This document shows positions 44,693 through 58,004 of a stretch of 64,000 nucleotides of DNA, piece by piece. Source of the stretch: Typha latifolia. Its lineage: Eukaryota; Streptophyta; Magnoliopsida; Poales; Typhaceae. Made by a program: the position numbers and the translations under genes. The notes under the pieces were generated by a model, which searched no databases, had not been told where the DNA came from, and saw only the letters and a program-made list of their open reading frames with translations. Where the stretch lies: positions 17,881,707 through 17,945,706 of the forward strand of contig CM034102.1 in the NCBI GenBank assembly GCA_019914945.1, in the 5' to 3' direction. Within the stretch, counting starts at the first letter, position 1. Each line of letters opens with the position of its first letter.

Positions 44693-47600
44693 TCACAGAT
44701 CCGACTCTATTGCCACAACTGTTTCAGGAACAACTTCAACTGTTCCATCATCGCCCTGTTCTTTTATAATTTTGGGTTTTATGTTTAAAACCCTTGGTTT
44801 CGTGCTGAGAGGTCTCTTCTCAGACTTTGCTGCAGTTGGCTTCTTGGATGGCAACTTTGAAAGTGATTTCTCAGACACTTTCTTCAAAGCGGCAGAGGGC
44901 AATTTAGTCCTGGCTTCACTTTCATCTAAATTAGTTGAATTGGCAGTAGTGCATGCGCTTTTAAATGTTGATGAGAAGCACCCTTGTGCAGGATTTTCAG
45001 GGGCAGAATTAGTGGGCTTGCGGCGTCCAAGCTTTGGTGACCTAGCTCGTGTTGGTGGGATCTGTTACATAGCAAAATATTAGTGGCAGAAAGATGCAAG
45101 CATTTCTTATGAGAATGATAACCATTATACGATTAGAAATGTCAATGAAAAAACAGGTCCAATAAGTTGAAGGCGGAAATCATTATATCGGATCATAAGA
45201 TTTATTGATAAATTTCAGGAACTTGAAATTGTCAGTCTTATAAGTCATAAACATTACTTTTCATACTTAAGATCCAATCAATACATTTTCATGGAGAGTT
45301 AAAAAAGAACAAATGTAACTTATTTAACAGTGACAGTCTATTTCTTGCCTGAAATACTTTATATAACTGAAAGTTCATTTTTTTCAGCTACATCAACATA
45401 CCTTGTAAAACAATAAGCTACAAGGAGATTTTAACATGTTCTCCTGCAGATAGAACATAGATTTAGCATACCTTCTTCAACTCAACTTTTGGAGGACCAG
45501 CTTCTTGATAAAAACTTGGCATAGGCTTGGCTTTAAAAGTCAGGCTCTTTCTTAGCTGCTTGATCTCAGCCTCCCGGTTCTCCTATATTTGGTAAAATAT
45601 GTTAGAAATTAATTCACTTCAATTCTCATGTCAATAGAAACTTCTCTAGCTTATTTGTTAAGTACATGAGAAACAAAAGCATGTAAGAGCAACCTAGCAG
45701 TTTCTTTGTAAAAGAGAAATATATGAGTAATTGTCAAGTTAAATTGGGTAGTGAAGTTAGTAGGTCATCATATTTATAAATCAAGCCAAATAAAGCAAAA
45801 TCATTTAAAGCATTGTTATCTATCCTTCTACTGATCCAAATATATCCAAGTCTTCTAATCCAAATATCAACAAAATATCTGTATGAGTAATTAGTTTTCA
45901 GTAAAATAAAAGGAACATATTTTCCTGTGCATTGTTTGTCTGAAAGCAATTTGACATAATGGAAAAAAAAGAAAAACCATAGCCAGTACATCAGCAGGCT
46001 GAGTATCTGCACAAACTCTCACAAGGCGAGTAATATAATGAATTATTTTTTTTATAGTCATATATCACCATGTAAGCATGTTACATATTATACAGGATTG
46101 GCTAAAGCCCATCTCAATTTGTGAAGGTTCTCAAAAGGAATTGCCAAAAACATTGCACTTATTTACCAAGTTGGCTTCAACTCTCTTAAAGGAATGTTAA
46201 AGAGTTATATTTAAGCAAGTACCTTAAATTTTGCTTGTAGATCAGACCTTTCCAATTCCTTTGCATGACTTTTCTCTTCTAGCTTCTGGAGAAACTGAAA
46301 GACAGCCACCAACGGTTCCCTTCAATGTAAGCGAAGGAAGTCTGAGGAGAGATGCAGGGAAAGAACAAATTTTGATTGATTAATTACCTCCTTGCGCTTC
46401 TCAGCACGCTTTTCTAATCTGAAACTGAAACCAGCACTAGTCCTCTTTTGATCAACTACTGCAAGATGAGTGGTGGTACTTCTAGAAAATGATATTATAT
46501 GCCTTAGTCTAGATTCAAGAGCATATGAAAAGATTCACTGATATAATACAGATTGAGAAATGAGAATGAAGCTTTACGAGGTAGTGGAATGTGCATCATC
46601 ATCAACTTTGGCTGGTAATTTGTCCCTCAAAGGTTTTGTATTGACATCATGCGACCTGTCATGATATGTCAATCCTTGCAAGCCAAAAAAATATCTAACA
46701 TGTTCAACCCAGTAGAAAGGTACCGTATGAAACGGGAGAATTTTACCATGATGCCAAACATAATTGTTAGAAATATATTATACCAAAAAGTGGCAGTACT
46801 ATGCCCATAGTTGGACGAATATCACAAGTTGTACTAATACCATAATCCATTTGATGTTTACCAGCTACGGGTTTGTTCATCACAGGAAACAGGAGCTGAA
46901 AATTGATGGTAATGCGAAGAGATGCACATATTTTTTGTTGGGAATTCAACGGTTTCAGAGAATTGTTTTAGAAATTGAAGTGAACAAAAACAGGAAAGAT
47001 GCAGTGAGACCGCCTATGAAACCAGAACTTACAGCGCAACTTCAGCTTCATAAGAAGTGTCATTGACAATTTCATCGTGAGATCCAGACTTTTCAGACTT
47101 GTTCAAATAAATACATGCCAAGAACAAATAAAAGAACACATAATTTTGAGTCTAGGATGACTTCTGGTTATAAAAGAAATAGTATATATCAGTAGCAACA
47201 TAGATTCTAGAGACTCACCAAAGAGCATTGGGTGCTACCAGCAGCAGTGAAATTAAACAATTTGGTAGGAAGAGGACCTGCATTCCAGTACATAAAAACT
47301 ATGAATGGAAGAAGGAGCTAGATTATCCGACAAGAGAAATAGAAGGGAACTGCTGCCACCTTCTGAATCTTTGGAATGTGGACTTTTGGCTTTCGGTTTT
47401 GGTTTTGGCTGCTTCACAGATAGAGTAGTCTTTATCGAACTGTTGGCAGAAGTAGCTGTGGCAGGAAATGAAAGGCTTTCCGGGAGGCTAGATCTTTTGT
47501 TCTGAGATTGATCAGCTACCACAACATTTTGAACGCCTCGATTGTTTTGTCTTCTAACATTGTTGTTTGAATGGCTTACAGCTCTCTGCATATATAATAA

Positions 47601-47819
47601 GTGTTTGTTAGACAACATTGTTTCTACAAATTACATGCGCTTGCAGTAGAGAGAAGGAGATTGCGCACGCACCTTTGAAGGATTTGGCGTATCATTCTCT
47701 GCTATAGTTGCACAGCCTTCATTTTCTTCTGTATTGAGGCTTTCTCCCTTATCTCTGAATCCATTGACTACTGTGCCTTGCTCCACAACTCCGTTGGTGA
47801 GGCCCACCTCAGCGTCCAT
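44693..47819 (-). CDS. WVD2-like protein with TPX2 C-terminal motif, 9 coding exons
   Basis: Coding exons are 47673-47819, 47360-47585, 47219-47277, 47033-47097, 46578-46655, 46388-46481, 46223-46294, 45472-45582 and 44693-45061, giving 406 residues with consistent phases. The start [15 protein letters not shown] follows a leader-intron acceptor (TTCTTACAG) directly. Residues about 205-280 carry the TPX2/KLEEK core ([50 protein letters not shown]). The protein is basic, with a proline/lysine-rich block before the domain and an acidic tail. Family knowledge: WAVE-DAMPENED2-like proteins bind and bundle cortical microtubules and influence organ twisting and anisotropic growth. The exon 4 acceptor (GAACAAG) has a poor pyrimidine tract and is the least certain junction. 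No defect seen. Confidence 0.87.
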
Positions 47820-49506
47820 CCTGTAAGAACTCAATTATATATTATCCCCAAATGGCATATGACGCCTATAAGAATTAATTTGTTTCTTGTAAACAACAAC
47901 CTCTCTCTATCACTTGGTTCCTCTACATCAAGAATGGATCACAAAAGTATGCGTCATCTCATAATCCAGTAGTGCAGCTCCATCTAGTTAAATCCTACTG
48001 ATCTACAAATATTCCACATGAACTGTGCACTTTCGCATCGGTACCATATCATGAACTGATGAACTGAGGATATAGTGAATAGAAAAGATGAATCATACAT
48101 GAACTAAGCATCAGTTACCAAGCTCGATCGATTAGGGGATCTGGGGATCTATGTAAGCACGAATAGATAACAAGTAAGAGAGTGAAGTGAACCTGGAGGT
48201 CAGTGATTGTGGAAGGAAGCAAGAGAGCTCGAGCAATTGTAAATCGAGATCGCGCACTTATAATTAGAGAAATATGGCTAACTCCAGATACCGAAACCTA
48301 CTCTCGTCTTCCGCCATCTCTGATTCCCTCCCCCCCTCTCTCTCTCTCATACACACACACACAGCAACCACCACCACACGGACGGAAGAAGCAGACGAAA
48401 AAATTATAAAAGAAAAAAATAAAATAAAAAAACGAAACGGACGGCATCCATTTTTCACGACATTGCTACTACTGTTGTACCCAGGATACCCCTATTCTTT
48501 GCAATTTGTATGGAGCCGTTGATCAGGGTAGTTTGGTCCGTTCGGGGGGGCAAACAAAATGGAGAACGTGGAGGGGTCTTCTGTTGACGTTTTTGTCCGT
48601 TTTTGTCCCCATCCGACGATGGCAAAGGTGATGTGTCGACCAAAGGAACGTGAGCCGGCAAGAACGTGACTGGGCGGGTGGGGTCGGTGTAGGACCTGTA
48701 GGTCCAACCGATATTGGCACCGTCCGGTCTAGGGGCTGCCGAGTTCTGATCTAATTTGAATTAAAATTAATTTCGAATTTAATCATAAAATCAAATTTAA
48801 ATTAACATAATTTTAATTTGCAACAAAGATCGAGTCTATAGAGCCGATCAATTTTAAGCCTAAATCACTGAGAAAACCAGTGTGAGAATATTCCTTATAA
48901 ACTGTTAGATCACATATATATTTTTCCCTTCCTGCGTACAAAAATAGTAAGAACCAAACCCATGTGAGATTGTGGGTGCGCACAGTTTCTCAAATTGAAG
49001 GGAGGTCCAACGATAAAAGTAAGTCAAATTATAGAACTATGACACAATCGAACCGTGGATTTGAGGTGGAAACCTCTTTTCAATGATGCACAAAATTGCA
49101 ACCTGAGGTGATGACAAAAGACAACGGAAAAGACAAAGAAATTGTCCAAAGCCAATATCTTATGAGTTACCAAAATTCAGATCCATATGGTCTAACCATT
49201 GTGCCTTAAGAACTTCAAAAGTTCATTTATTCCTAAAACAAAATTTCCAGGAAAGCCAAATCAACAATGAGATAAACTAAAAAACAAGGAAACTTGCAAC
49301 TTGTCCTTATTATAATCCTCCCCACAAATGAAGCTACGACAATCAGCACTACCTGGTGTAGAAAAATTAAAAGCACAGATGCTATTACTTGTTCTTTTTT
49401 CTTGTATAGGTTTTGAATCGTCATCTTTAGGTAACCTGCAAATTCAGTCATCTGTTACTACATATTACACATACAGCACCTGGTAAAGACATCAACTCAA
49501 GTATCA
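47820..49506. other. WVD2-like leader and promoter, then intergenic DNA
   Basis: 47820-48350 should hold the leader intron and a leader exon; the minus strand reads TGACCTCCAG followed by GTTCAC, a donor, near 48195. A (CT)n/(CA)n tract lies at 48330-48362. Several overlapping open frames at 48455-48720 look like chance. From 48740 to 49506 the DNA is AT-rich and includes the 3' flank of the strictosidine-synthase-like gene. Confidence 0.45.
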
Positions 49507-52273
49507 TCAGTAAACGGCGATAAAAGGCATGAGAACAGATCCAATCCAGAGTTTTCCATCCTTCTCTTCCACTTCGCTAACTGCCCTAACAACCTTACCT
49601 CGTCTGTCCTCCAAAATTTCAAGCAGTTTTCCTTCCGGACTATACTTAATGATCATTGCATGAAGTTGGCCTCCTATTTGCATCAAGTAATGATACTTGG
49701 CTGGGATAGGGAGTTTGAGTAAAAATTTTCTCAACTGAGTATGGTGGCTCAGAACATGTGCATACACAGATCGGCGGCAATGAATTGCCACCCAGAATTC
49801 ACCCTTCTCATTAGTTCTCACATTGTCTGGAAATCCTGGTAGGATAGCAAAGACATCTGTGGTTCCTGCTTTTTCTCCCTTCAACCAATATCTGCTCAAC
49901 CTACATTGGCAATAACATTCTAATATGATCAGTAATTGACATAACATATGGAATAACAGGCCCAGATTGTATCACAGAATGGATGCCAACCTGCCACTTA
50001 ATCCTTCAGAAAACAAAAAGAATGACCCATCCTTGCTCATTGATACACCATTAGGAAATTGAAGGTTCCGGAGAAGAACTGTTGTTTCTTTTGTAAGGGG
50101 ATTGTATCTTAAAACCCTCCCTGAAGGCTCGGAGGCAAAGACTAGCTGCATAAAGTTCCTGTATAACTCGACGACTCCTTCTCATTAGTATGAAGATTAC
50201 ATGAACAAAATCAAGTACTATACAGATTGTCATGCTGTATATATGCACAAACAAATTTATATAGGAGTGATCTTGATGCACGTCATGTATACAAGAACTG
50301 ACATATCGAGTGTAATGAGTGATTCAACACACCTGGGCTAGTAAACACTATGTCGAAATCTCAGTAACGTGTAATTCAACATCTAAATGAACCTGTTCTT
50401 GACTATCAACTATACAGCATGCCAGGCATATGAATACCGACATAGTCAACAATAAAATGGAATTGTGAGAAATCAGAATTAAAGGTAAACTACCATACAT
50501 TAACTTCGGCAAGCATATGAAAATATGCAACGCAACCCAGACAAAGTGAGTATGCAGGAGATGATGGTGATGATGGATGTTCAAATTCTTAACCACTATG
50601 AAACATATAAATTTTATACCCTTATCCTAAGAGAGTAATCTAGCCAACTAATTTTCTTTTAAATAGATAAATGTGATGTTCCTTAACTTAAAAAGACATA
50701 GAAAAATAACAAGAAGATGAAATGTTAGGATATGAGCAAATCACTTGCCTTCTTTGATAATTGGTGCTGCTATCTGTAAAATATATATTCCCTTCTTCAT
50801 CTAGATCCAAGTCATTTGTGAAATTCAGTGGGACACCTTCAGCCTGCGTGGTAAGTGCCTTTGCCAACCCACCTTCTGGACCTACCTTCAACAAACCGAA
50901 ATAGGCATCGGCGATGTATAAATATCCAGTTTTCTTGTCAAATCGAAGACCGAGCGGACGCCCACAGAGATGCTCATTCTTCAAGTAACTCAAAGGTGAT
51001 GGCTTCGGATTACAAAGCTCTGATCTACGCAGCCACATTTAAAGAAGACAGTGATCTATACAAGTAGGCAGCTGAGATTAAAGAGGCAAATAATCATAAT
51101 TAACTAATCAAACATTCTCAACCCAAAATATATTGAATGGTAATTTGAAGTTAAATTTGAAGATCTGAAGTTTCAGAATAATTAATTGGATCCCACTTGA
51201 TCCTGTCTTGGAAAACTAAACCAGGAACACGACAGCATACACTGATTCAACACATGTAAATATAGAATAATAATAATAATAAATTATTGATCATGTACGG
51301 AATTCAATTAATATATCGTGTGAATGTAGAATGCTTGTCTCAAATGACGAGCGGAAAGGAGGGATTTTTGACTTGGATGAGTACGAAGAGGAAGAAGAAA
51401 AAGAAGGATTTTATATTTTATCTGTCCTTTTTTTCCCTTATAAAAGTAACTCAAGCAGCAACCAAAATAAAATTATCTGATATGTACGAACAAAATATTT
51501 GGATTCCAGTAAGTAATAACTACTTTTCCAAATCAAGATTTACTTTTCCTACTTGGATTCATTCTTTTGAGTTGTCTACAAAATAAGATTCATATTTTAA
51601 ACCAACTCAAATTAATAAATCCAACTAGAGCATACGAAGAAATATGATTTCTCCTCGCAAAAATAAAACTGAAGAGTAAATCTGACTCGAAAAAATGCTG
51701 CATCTTTAACCAGACGAGGTGAATGCTGGGCAAAACTCCAATATGGTGGCAGCGGAAGCGATTCCGAAAACACCCACAAAACAATCCAATTTAATAGCAT
51801 TGGATAAAAGCAATACAAAATTGGGGAAAAAATTGCTCCATCTTAACCACACGAGGTGAAGAGGAGGAGGTAAGTATTAATTAATTACACATAGATGGAG
51901 AAAGAAAAAAAAAGAAAGTAAAAAAGGAAATGAGAAAGGACCTGTTGGGAGAGGTGTATGCGAAGTCGGACCAAGAAGTGCCGTCCCAGAAGAGGACGCG
52001 TCCGTCGGCGATGCCGGTGTAGGGCCCTCGTCCAAGTGGGTCGAAAGCGATGCTCTCGGGGCCCTGAACCTGGTTGAGGAACCTGATCTCCGCCCCCTGG
52101 AGCCGATCCTCCGTGTCCCTCTCCGTCGGTAACTCCGACCACGGGGTCAGCTCTACCCGATACGTCTCGAAACCCGGGAAGTCCGCCATCGAGCTCTGCC
52201 GGAAGGGATCCGTCCCGCAGTACACCGCAGCCGCAATCGCCAACGCGGCCAACACCACACCACGGGCCGCCAT
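49507..52273 (-). CDS. Strictosidine synthase-like protein, 4 exons
   Basis: Exons 51942-52273, 50749-51024, 49991-50158 and 49507-49900 give 389 residues. A hydrophobic N-terminus (VVLAALAIAAAVYCG, residues about 6-20) is a signal peptide or anchor. The six-bladed propeller follows: GPESIAFDPLGRGPYTGIADGRVL, CGRPLGLRFD, LYIADAYFGLLKVGPEGG, NFTNDLDLDEEGNIYFTDSS, GRVLRYNPLTKET, FPNGVSMSKDGSFFLFSE, GFPDNVRTNEKGEFWVAIH, and the C-terminal KLWIGSVLMPFIAVY. Strictosidine synthase itself couples tryptamine and secologanin. Most plant relatives, sometimes called SSL or APMAP-like, lack that activity and act as hydrolases of unknown substrate. Nothing nearby suggests alkaloid synthesis, so I do not claim it. 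Intron 2 uses a GC donor (listed separately). Confidence 0.88.
50159..50748 (-). other. GC-AG intron of the strictosidine synthase-like gene
   Basis: On the minus strand exon 2 ends CAAAGAAG and the intron begins GCAAGT, the classic GC-type donor with otherwise perfect U1 pairing. The acceptor is TTATACAG before GAACTTTATG. Only this junction keeps the family reading NYQRR-NFMQLVFASEPSGR. The alternative GT two codons later shifts the frame of the next exon. Confidence 0.85.
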
Positions 52274-52454
52274 ATCCTATCTATCGTTTCCCCAATCCCC
52301 ACCTTCTACTTCTAGTACTTGTCAGTTGCCAGTACTTCTATTACTACCACACTCTCTCTATTCGTCACTTGATCTTTTATCAGGAGATCGAGAAGGGTAG
52401 GTGGGGTAGGTGGTTCACCATTATTCGCAAGTGAACAACAATTTCCCAACTAAC

Positions 52455-52457
<3 letters not shown>
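52274..52457 (-). promoter_or_regulatory. Strictosidine synthase-like upstream region
   Basis: Short pyrimidine-rich flank between the start codon and the trinucleotide repeat. The probable leader is GA/CT-rich; no TATA box can be chosen with confidence. Confidence 0.3.
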
Positions 52458-52550
<93 letters not shown>

Positions 52551-52573
52551 ATAATAATAATAATAATAATAAT
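52458..52573. repeat. (CTA)n followed by (ATA)n microsatellite
   Basis: About thirty uninterrupted ACT/CTA units followed by about eight ATA units, about 185 bp upstream of the strictosidine synthase-like start codon. The leucine-run open frame across it is an artefact. Confidence 0.97.
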
Positions 52574-53519
52574 TTACTACTCCAACAAACAGTCTAAGCT
52601 TGACCCCTCCAACAAACAGTCTTATGCTTGACCCCTGTTATTCTCTATTTCAATTTCTTTATTTCAATTTCTCTGTGCTCCATCTTTCACTTTTTAATGT
52701 GATGACGTTGATTCTTAGATAGCCCCCTATTATATTATGCACTGCTTTGTGTGTGTATTGTGTGACCCATGCTCCTGTGCTTAGTGAGTTCATTTCATCC
52801 AAGAGTGAGCTTAATATAGAAGTGATGACGACATGTCAGCTCAGCTGTTTTAAGAGTTTACTATCCTATTATTAAGGGTGCATTTGTTTGTAGGATTAAA
52901 CAAAAAGTCTCTATATTTATTTCAAAGGATAACATATTCTTAAAAGATTACTAATCTCATATTATTTAAACTAAAATAATTTAAAGACTATATATGAGAT
53001 AACTAAAATAAAATTCTATTATTATCTCAATAAAAAAATAGTAAAGGCAATTATTATTTACATTTTTATTGATTATCTCAAACTTAAATTATATCGCTAA
53101 ATATTATTAATTATAAAATTAATCACGTTTGATTCAAAATAAATTAGAATTAAAACTAAAAGTAATTCAAAATAATAGAATAAATTACATAAAAATGTTT
53201 AATAATAAAAATATAGTTTTTTTTTAAATAGCAAAGGAGCATTCTCGTGCAAGACAATAAAAGCCCCTTTTGCTATGCAATTAGAATCTATTAGTTATCG
53301 CCGGTCCACTCTTAGTTTGTAAAAATTACTTTGGGATTAAAGATACTTTAAATTAGAATAAAAGAATAAAAAAAAGTAATTAAGATGCAGTAGTTTTATT
53401 ATTTATATATTTAAATTTATTATTTCTTATATAAGGATAATATAGTAATAACGAACAAACTCTAACTTTAGAGTTTGTTATTTCTTTAAGAGTTTATTTT
53501 ATATAAATCAATAGGAAGA
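52574..53519. other. AT-rich intergenic DNA
   Basis: Two short copies of CCAACAAACAGTCT-A-GCTTGACCCC follow the microsatellite (52582-52635). The rest is very AT-rich up to the copia element, without gene signals. Confidence 0.5.
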
Positions 53520-54322
53520 TGATACGTAAGAACGGAGAAGACATCATTCTGAGTTCTTCTCGAACTTTCTCTCTTATTTCAGGAACTCGTTTATGGTATT
53601 AGAGCAATCAAAGAATTCGCTTCCTTGAGGACTCAGCCTTCCCCGATCTGAGTTTTTCTCCATCGATCCGTGGAGCTCTCTCAAGATCTCTTTTTCTACG
53701 TTCTCCGTGTGAAGATTACTGAAGGTTCATCATGGCTGTCTTATAAATTTACAACTTCATTCGTGATATCTAACATCTCAAATCTAGTTTCTATGAAATT
53801 ATCTGCAATAAATCTCCTATTTTGGAGATCTCAGATCATTCCGGTATTGAAAAGAAATAATCTATTTGACTTCTTGGATGGATCTTATTCTTGTCCTCCA
53901 AAGCAAATCCCATACTCGAGTGGAAATATGATCACCAACACGAAGCATGTTAAGCTGGATTCTCACCAAAGATCAGCTTGTTCTTTCTTGGATAAATGCT
54001 ATTTGTTCATAAAGCATTCTCTCTCAGTTCGTTGATCTCAATTTCTCTTTTGAAGTGTGGGCTGCTATTAATAAGTGATTTGCTTCACAATCTAGATCAC
54101 ATGTTATTCAATAGAAGACTCAACTACAAGCACCGAAGAAAAGTGATTCTTTCGTTTCTAATTGCTTAAAGGCTATTAAATGTAGCTTGGCGTCAGCTTT
54201 CTGTGTTTGTCTCAGATGAAAATTTACTTCTTTATATTCTCAATGGTTTACCATCGGAATATGCACCATTTCGAACCTTTTCTTAGGGTTCTATAATAGA
54301 GATAGAAGAGTTATGTACTCTT

Positions 54323-54353
<31 letters not shown>

Positions 54354-57300
54354 GTAAAGAGGTTCATCTTAAATCTATTCGTCCGGATTTTGACTTAGTT
54401 AGCATGGTGTTTGCCGCATCTAAATCAAATAAACAGAATGTCTTTAAGAATTGTACGTTAGGGAGCAATGATAAAAGCATATACAGAGGCTCTTCTAAAT
54501 GATCCAATAATTCCTATTCAAACAAGAATTTGAATAATTTGTCTTCTTTCAATCAAAATGCCAACAAACAATCTGAATCCGGATCACATCAGCAATCCTT
54601 CAATCCAAGGATCCCTTTCCAGATCTGCAATTGCACTGGCCATGCTGCCCTTGACTACTATCATAGGATGGATTTCTCTTTTCAAGGTCGACATCCACTT
54701 TGCAAAGTCGGCTGCTACGGCAGCATCTTTCCCTGGCTCTGGCACTCCAACAAACACCTGGTTTACAAATACTGGAGCATCCAATCATATCTCTCTTGAT
54801 TTGGAAAACTTGACATATCAAGGGAGTAGATTATATTACATGAGCCATTTATTTTCAGTATCCTAATTCTCTAATGTAGTTTTATATAGCTTCTGTGCCC
54901 AAGACAAGGGGTCATAAATTACGTTTTTAGAGAAATTTGCAAATATAGTTTTTACCCCCTTTACTTTCTCTTTTGTTTCACAACAAAATAAGCATAATGC
55001 CATATTTGGTATCATGGTAACCAAGTCTACATGGCACTCTAGACTTGGTCATCCCTCTGGCTCTGTTTTGAAGCAAATAACAATTGAGAATAGCTCATCA
55101 GTTCAGAACTCAGCTCTAGAGATCTTCTATGAAATATTTTAGCTCAGCAAAAGTTCTTATCTTCCATTAGGAGCTTCTATTAGAGATACCTTATCTCCAC
55201 TCCAATTTAAACATTTTGACGTCTCGAGACCCATGACGAGTTTCAATGGTGAATACAAATTTTATATCTCATTTGTAGATGACTGCACTAGATATACTTG
55301 AATTTATCCTCTTAGATATAAGAGTAAAGTATTGTCTGTGTCTTAGCTTAAAATATGCTTTTAATCCTTCATATCTAATCATGACATCACGCATGAATTA
55401 TCATATCCACATGCTCCAAAGTAGAATGAAATTTCTGAGCCGCTCTAGTGTGACAATAGCCCGCTCTTTAATGGCTGAATTTGGTGTACCCAAAACTTTT
55501 TGGGTTGAAGCATTTTTTTACTTCAACTTATTTGCTGAATAGACTTCCATCTCCAAAAATATCCAAGCTGTCACCATAGAAGGTCTTATTTATGCGTAAG
55601 CCAACTCATTTATTTTTCAAAGTTTTTGATTTTGCTTGTTATCCTTGGTTAAAATCTTATACCTCTTCAAAATTAATTTTGCCATCAAACAAATGCATAT
55701 CATAGGATATAAACCTTAATCCTAAAGAATATCGCTGTCTAGATCCATCTACTAGTAGAGTCTTTGATCTCTCAGACATGTGATTTTCTAAGAATCTCAT
55801 TTTATCTTTCAATCTATACCACTATCTTTATCACCCATTTTGATAATCCATATCAACCACATTTTGTGTCAGGTCCAATTTCATTCTCCATACCTCATAA
55901 GGATCACCATAATCCTTTACCACTTATATACGCCAATAGTCCTTCCACAATATTCTAAACCAATTCCACTTCAGAATCCACAACATTACATACCTCCTTA
56001 AATAACCTTGTTTCTGAACTTGTTTCTACAATAATTCTCATTGCTGAAATAAATTGTCAGTCTATTGCAAATAAGTATTCTACGATAACTAGAGCTAGGT
56101 CAGGCATCTCCAAGAAAAAGGCCTACACAGCTGCTTCCCTACTAAAAGTGTAACTGAACTGACAAACTACACTCAAAAGTGCTAAAAAAAACAAAAATGG
56201 GTATATGCCATGAAGGAGGAATTCTCTGCCTTACAGAGGCAGAATACCGGGATTTAGTTCCTAAACCACCAAATAAGAATGTTGTAAGATGTAAATGAGT
56301 TTATGAATTGAAGTACCAAATTTAGATAGCTCAATCTCCAAATATAAAGCTTACTTGGTTGCAAAAGAGTATGGACTGGACTATTAATAGACATTGAGCC
56401 CTGTAGTAAAATTTATAACGATTTGAGTTCTTCTAGCATTGACAATCTTTAAACAGTGGCCCTAATTACTTCGATTGGATGTAAGTAATGCATCTTACAT
56501 GGCTTTCTTAAAGAGGAGCTTTGTATTACAGTCACCTGGATTCAAGCAGAAGTATATACCAATCATGTTTGCAAGCTATAAAAGTCCCTCTATGATAAAT
56601 TCACAAGTTTTCTGCAAAGTTTTCGCTTTGTTTCGTCTATCATTAGGGTACCATTTACATTGCTCTGACTATATATGTCGATAATATCATAGTGATGGGA
56701 AGAAATGCACATTCTATCAAACAGTTAAAGGACATTCTCAAGGCAAACTTTGAGATGAAAGTGCTAGCTAGCCCCATTAAGCTATTTTCTTGGAATAAAA
56801 GTGACCAGGGATTAGGGATTCGTCTAGCATCTTTCTATCACAGCCCAAATATGCTTCTATATTGGTTGAATCGTAGGGATGCATCAATCAAAATATTGTA
56901 ATTCCCTTGTTTCGACAACAACTTGTCCTCTTCAAGATCCCTATGAGTACAGGAACATTGTGGGTGGACTCCGATACTTAACAGTCACAGGATATGATCT
57001 TTAATATGGAGTAAATCTGATGTGCCAATTTATGCATGCACCTACCTTCGATCACTTCTAGGCGGTTAAAAGATTACTTCGGTATGTTGCTGGAACAAAA
57101 AGCACTTCGGCATACAGTTGTGCTGTGGGGATTTACGATTATAGGCGTTCTGTGATGTGAACCAGGTAGGTGACCCAGATGATCGAAGATCAATCTCAGG
57201 ATATCATATCTTTCTTAGGAATAATGCGATCTCATGGAGCTCTAAGAAGCAACAAATAGTAGCCAAGTCTTCCATGAAAGCAGAATATCGATCACTGACT

Positions 57301-57687
57301 CAAAGTCACTGAGCTTTATTGGATTCAATCCTTATTCCGTGATTTCCATAGCTAATTACTTCACCAGTAGTATGGTGTGGTAACATGTCAGCTGTATATT
57401 TGGCCTCCAATCTAGTTTTCCATGCCAGAAATGAACATATAGAGATCGACTTCGGAGAAGGTGGTAGTTCGAGATTCTTAGTTTATCATGTGCCCACATA
57501 ACAAGAAGTTGCTGATATTCTCACTAAAAAAGTCGCACGTTTCCGATCAATTTTGTCTTCTGTGATGCAAACTTTTCCATGGTGATGGAAAAATGATATG
57601 TAAGCATCATAAATTCTATAAATAGAATAGGAACGATGGAGAAGCATAGTTCCGTGACTTTTCTCTCTCATTTTGTGAACTCGTTTA
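53520..57687 (+). mobile_element. Decayed Ty1/copia retrotransposon with very short LTRs
   Basis: The left LTR (53520-53593) and right LTR (57594-57687) both start TGATA-GTAAG and end GAACTCGTTTA, with clear but weak identity between. The left one is about 20 nt shorter. A tRNA-Met-type primer site TGGTATTAGAGC follows at 53594-53605. Inside, broken frames read in copia order: GAG (INLLFWRSQIIPVLKRNNLF), a CCHC-like knuckle near 54630, protease, integrase (RLGHPSGSVLKQI, SFVDDCTRYT), reverse transcriptase and RNase H ending ADILTKKVARFRSI. Key residues are lost: the protease Asp-Ser-Gly is Asn-Thr-Gly at 54768-54776 and the polymerase YVDD is YVDN at 56674-56685, besides many stops. A (CTT)n run lies at 54317-54352. 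No target duplication was found. Long dead. Confidence 0.8.
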
Positions 57688-58004
57688 CTTAAGCCTACAA
57701 TATTTTCGACACCTGATTTAGTTGCACACGACAGAATAGGAGATCCTTTTGAATTGATGGAAGCTGCCAACTCCATTCAGGGAATATACTTGGGTTCCTG
57801 ACAACATGCTTGAGATTGTTATTAATTGTGACAGTGGTCTAGTACAATTTTAACTAGTCAGATTGATTCACTGATCTGAGAGAAAGTACTAATTACTGAT
57901 TCATCAAGCAAACAAGAACTGTCAGAATGAATATTCTTATACATTGTAGTTAACGAGAGAAGAAAAGTAGACATGGTCGATGTACAATTAACTAAGTCGA
58001 TCAA
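57688..58004. other. Intergenic, 3' flank of PLD
   Basis: Between the copia right LTR and the PLD stop codon. It contains the PLD 3' untranslated region and nothing else recognisable. Confidence 0.5.

Noticed and set aside
49507..52273. Alkaloid biosynthesis cluster around a strictosidine synthase-like gene
   Set aside because: No P450, methyltransferase, decarboxylase or other pathway gene is nearby, and most family members are not strictosidine synthases.
52410..52631. Open frame with a long leucine run
   Set aside because: It is the CTA/ATA microsatellite read in one frame.
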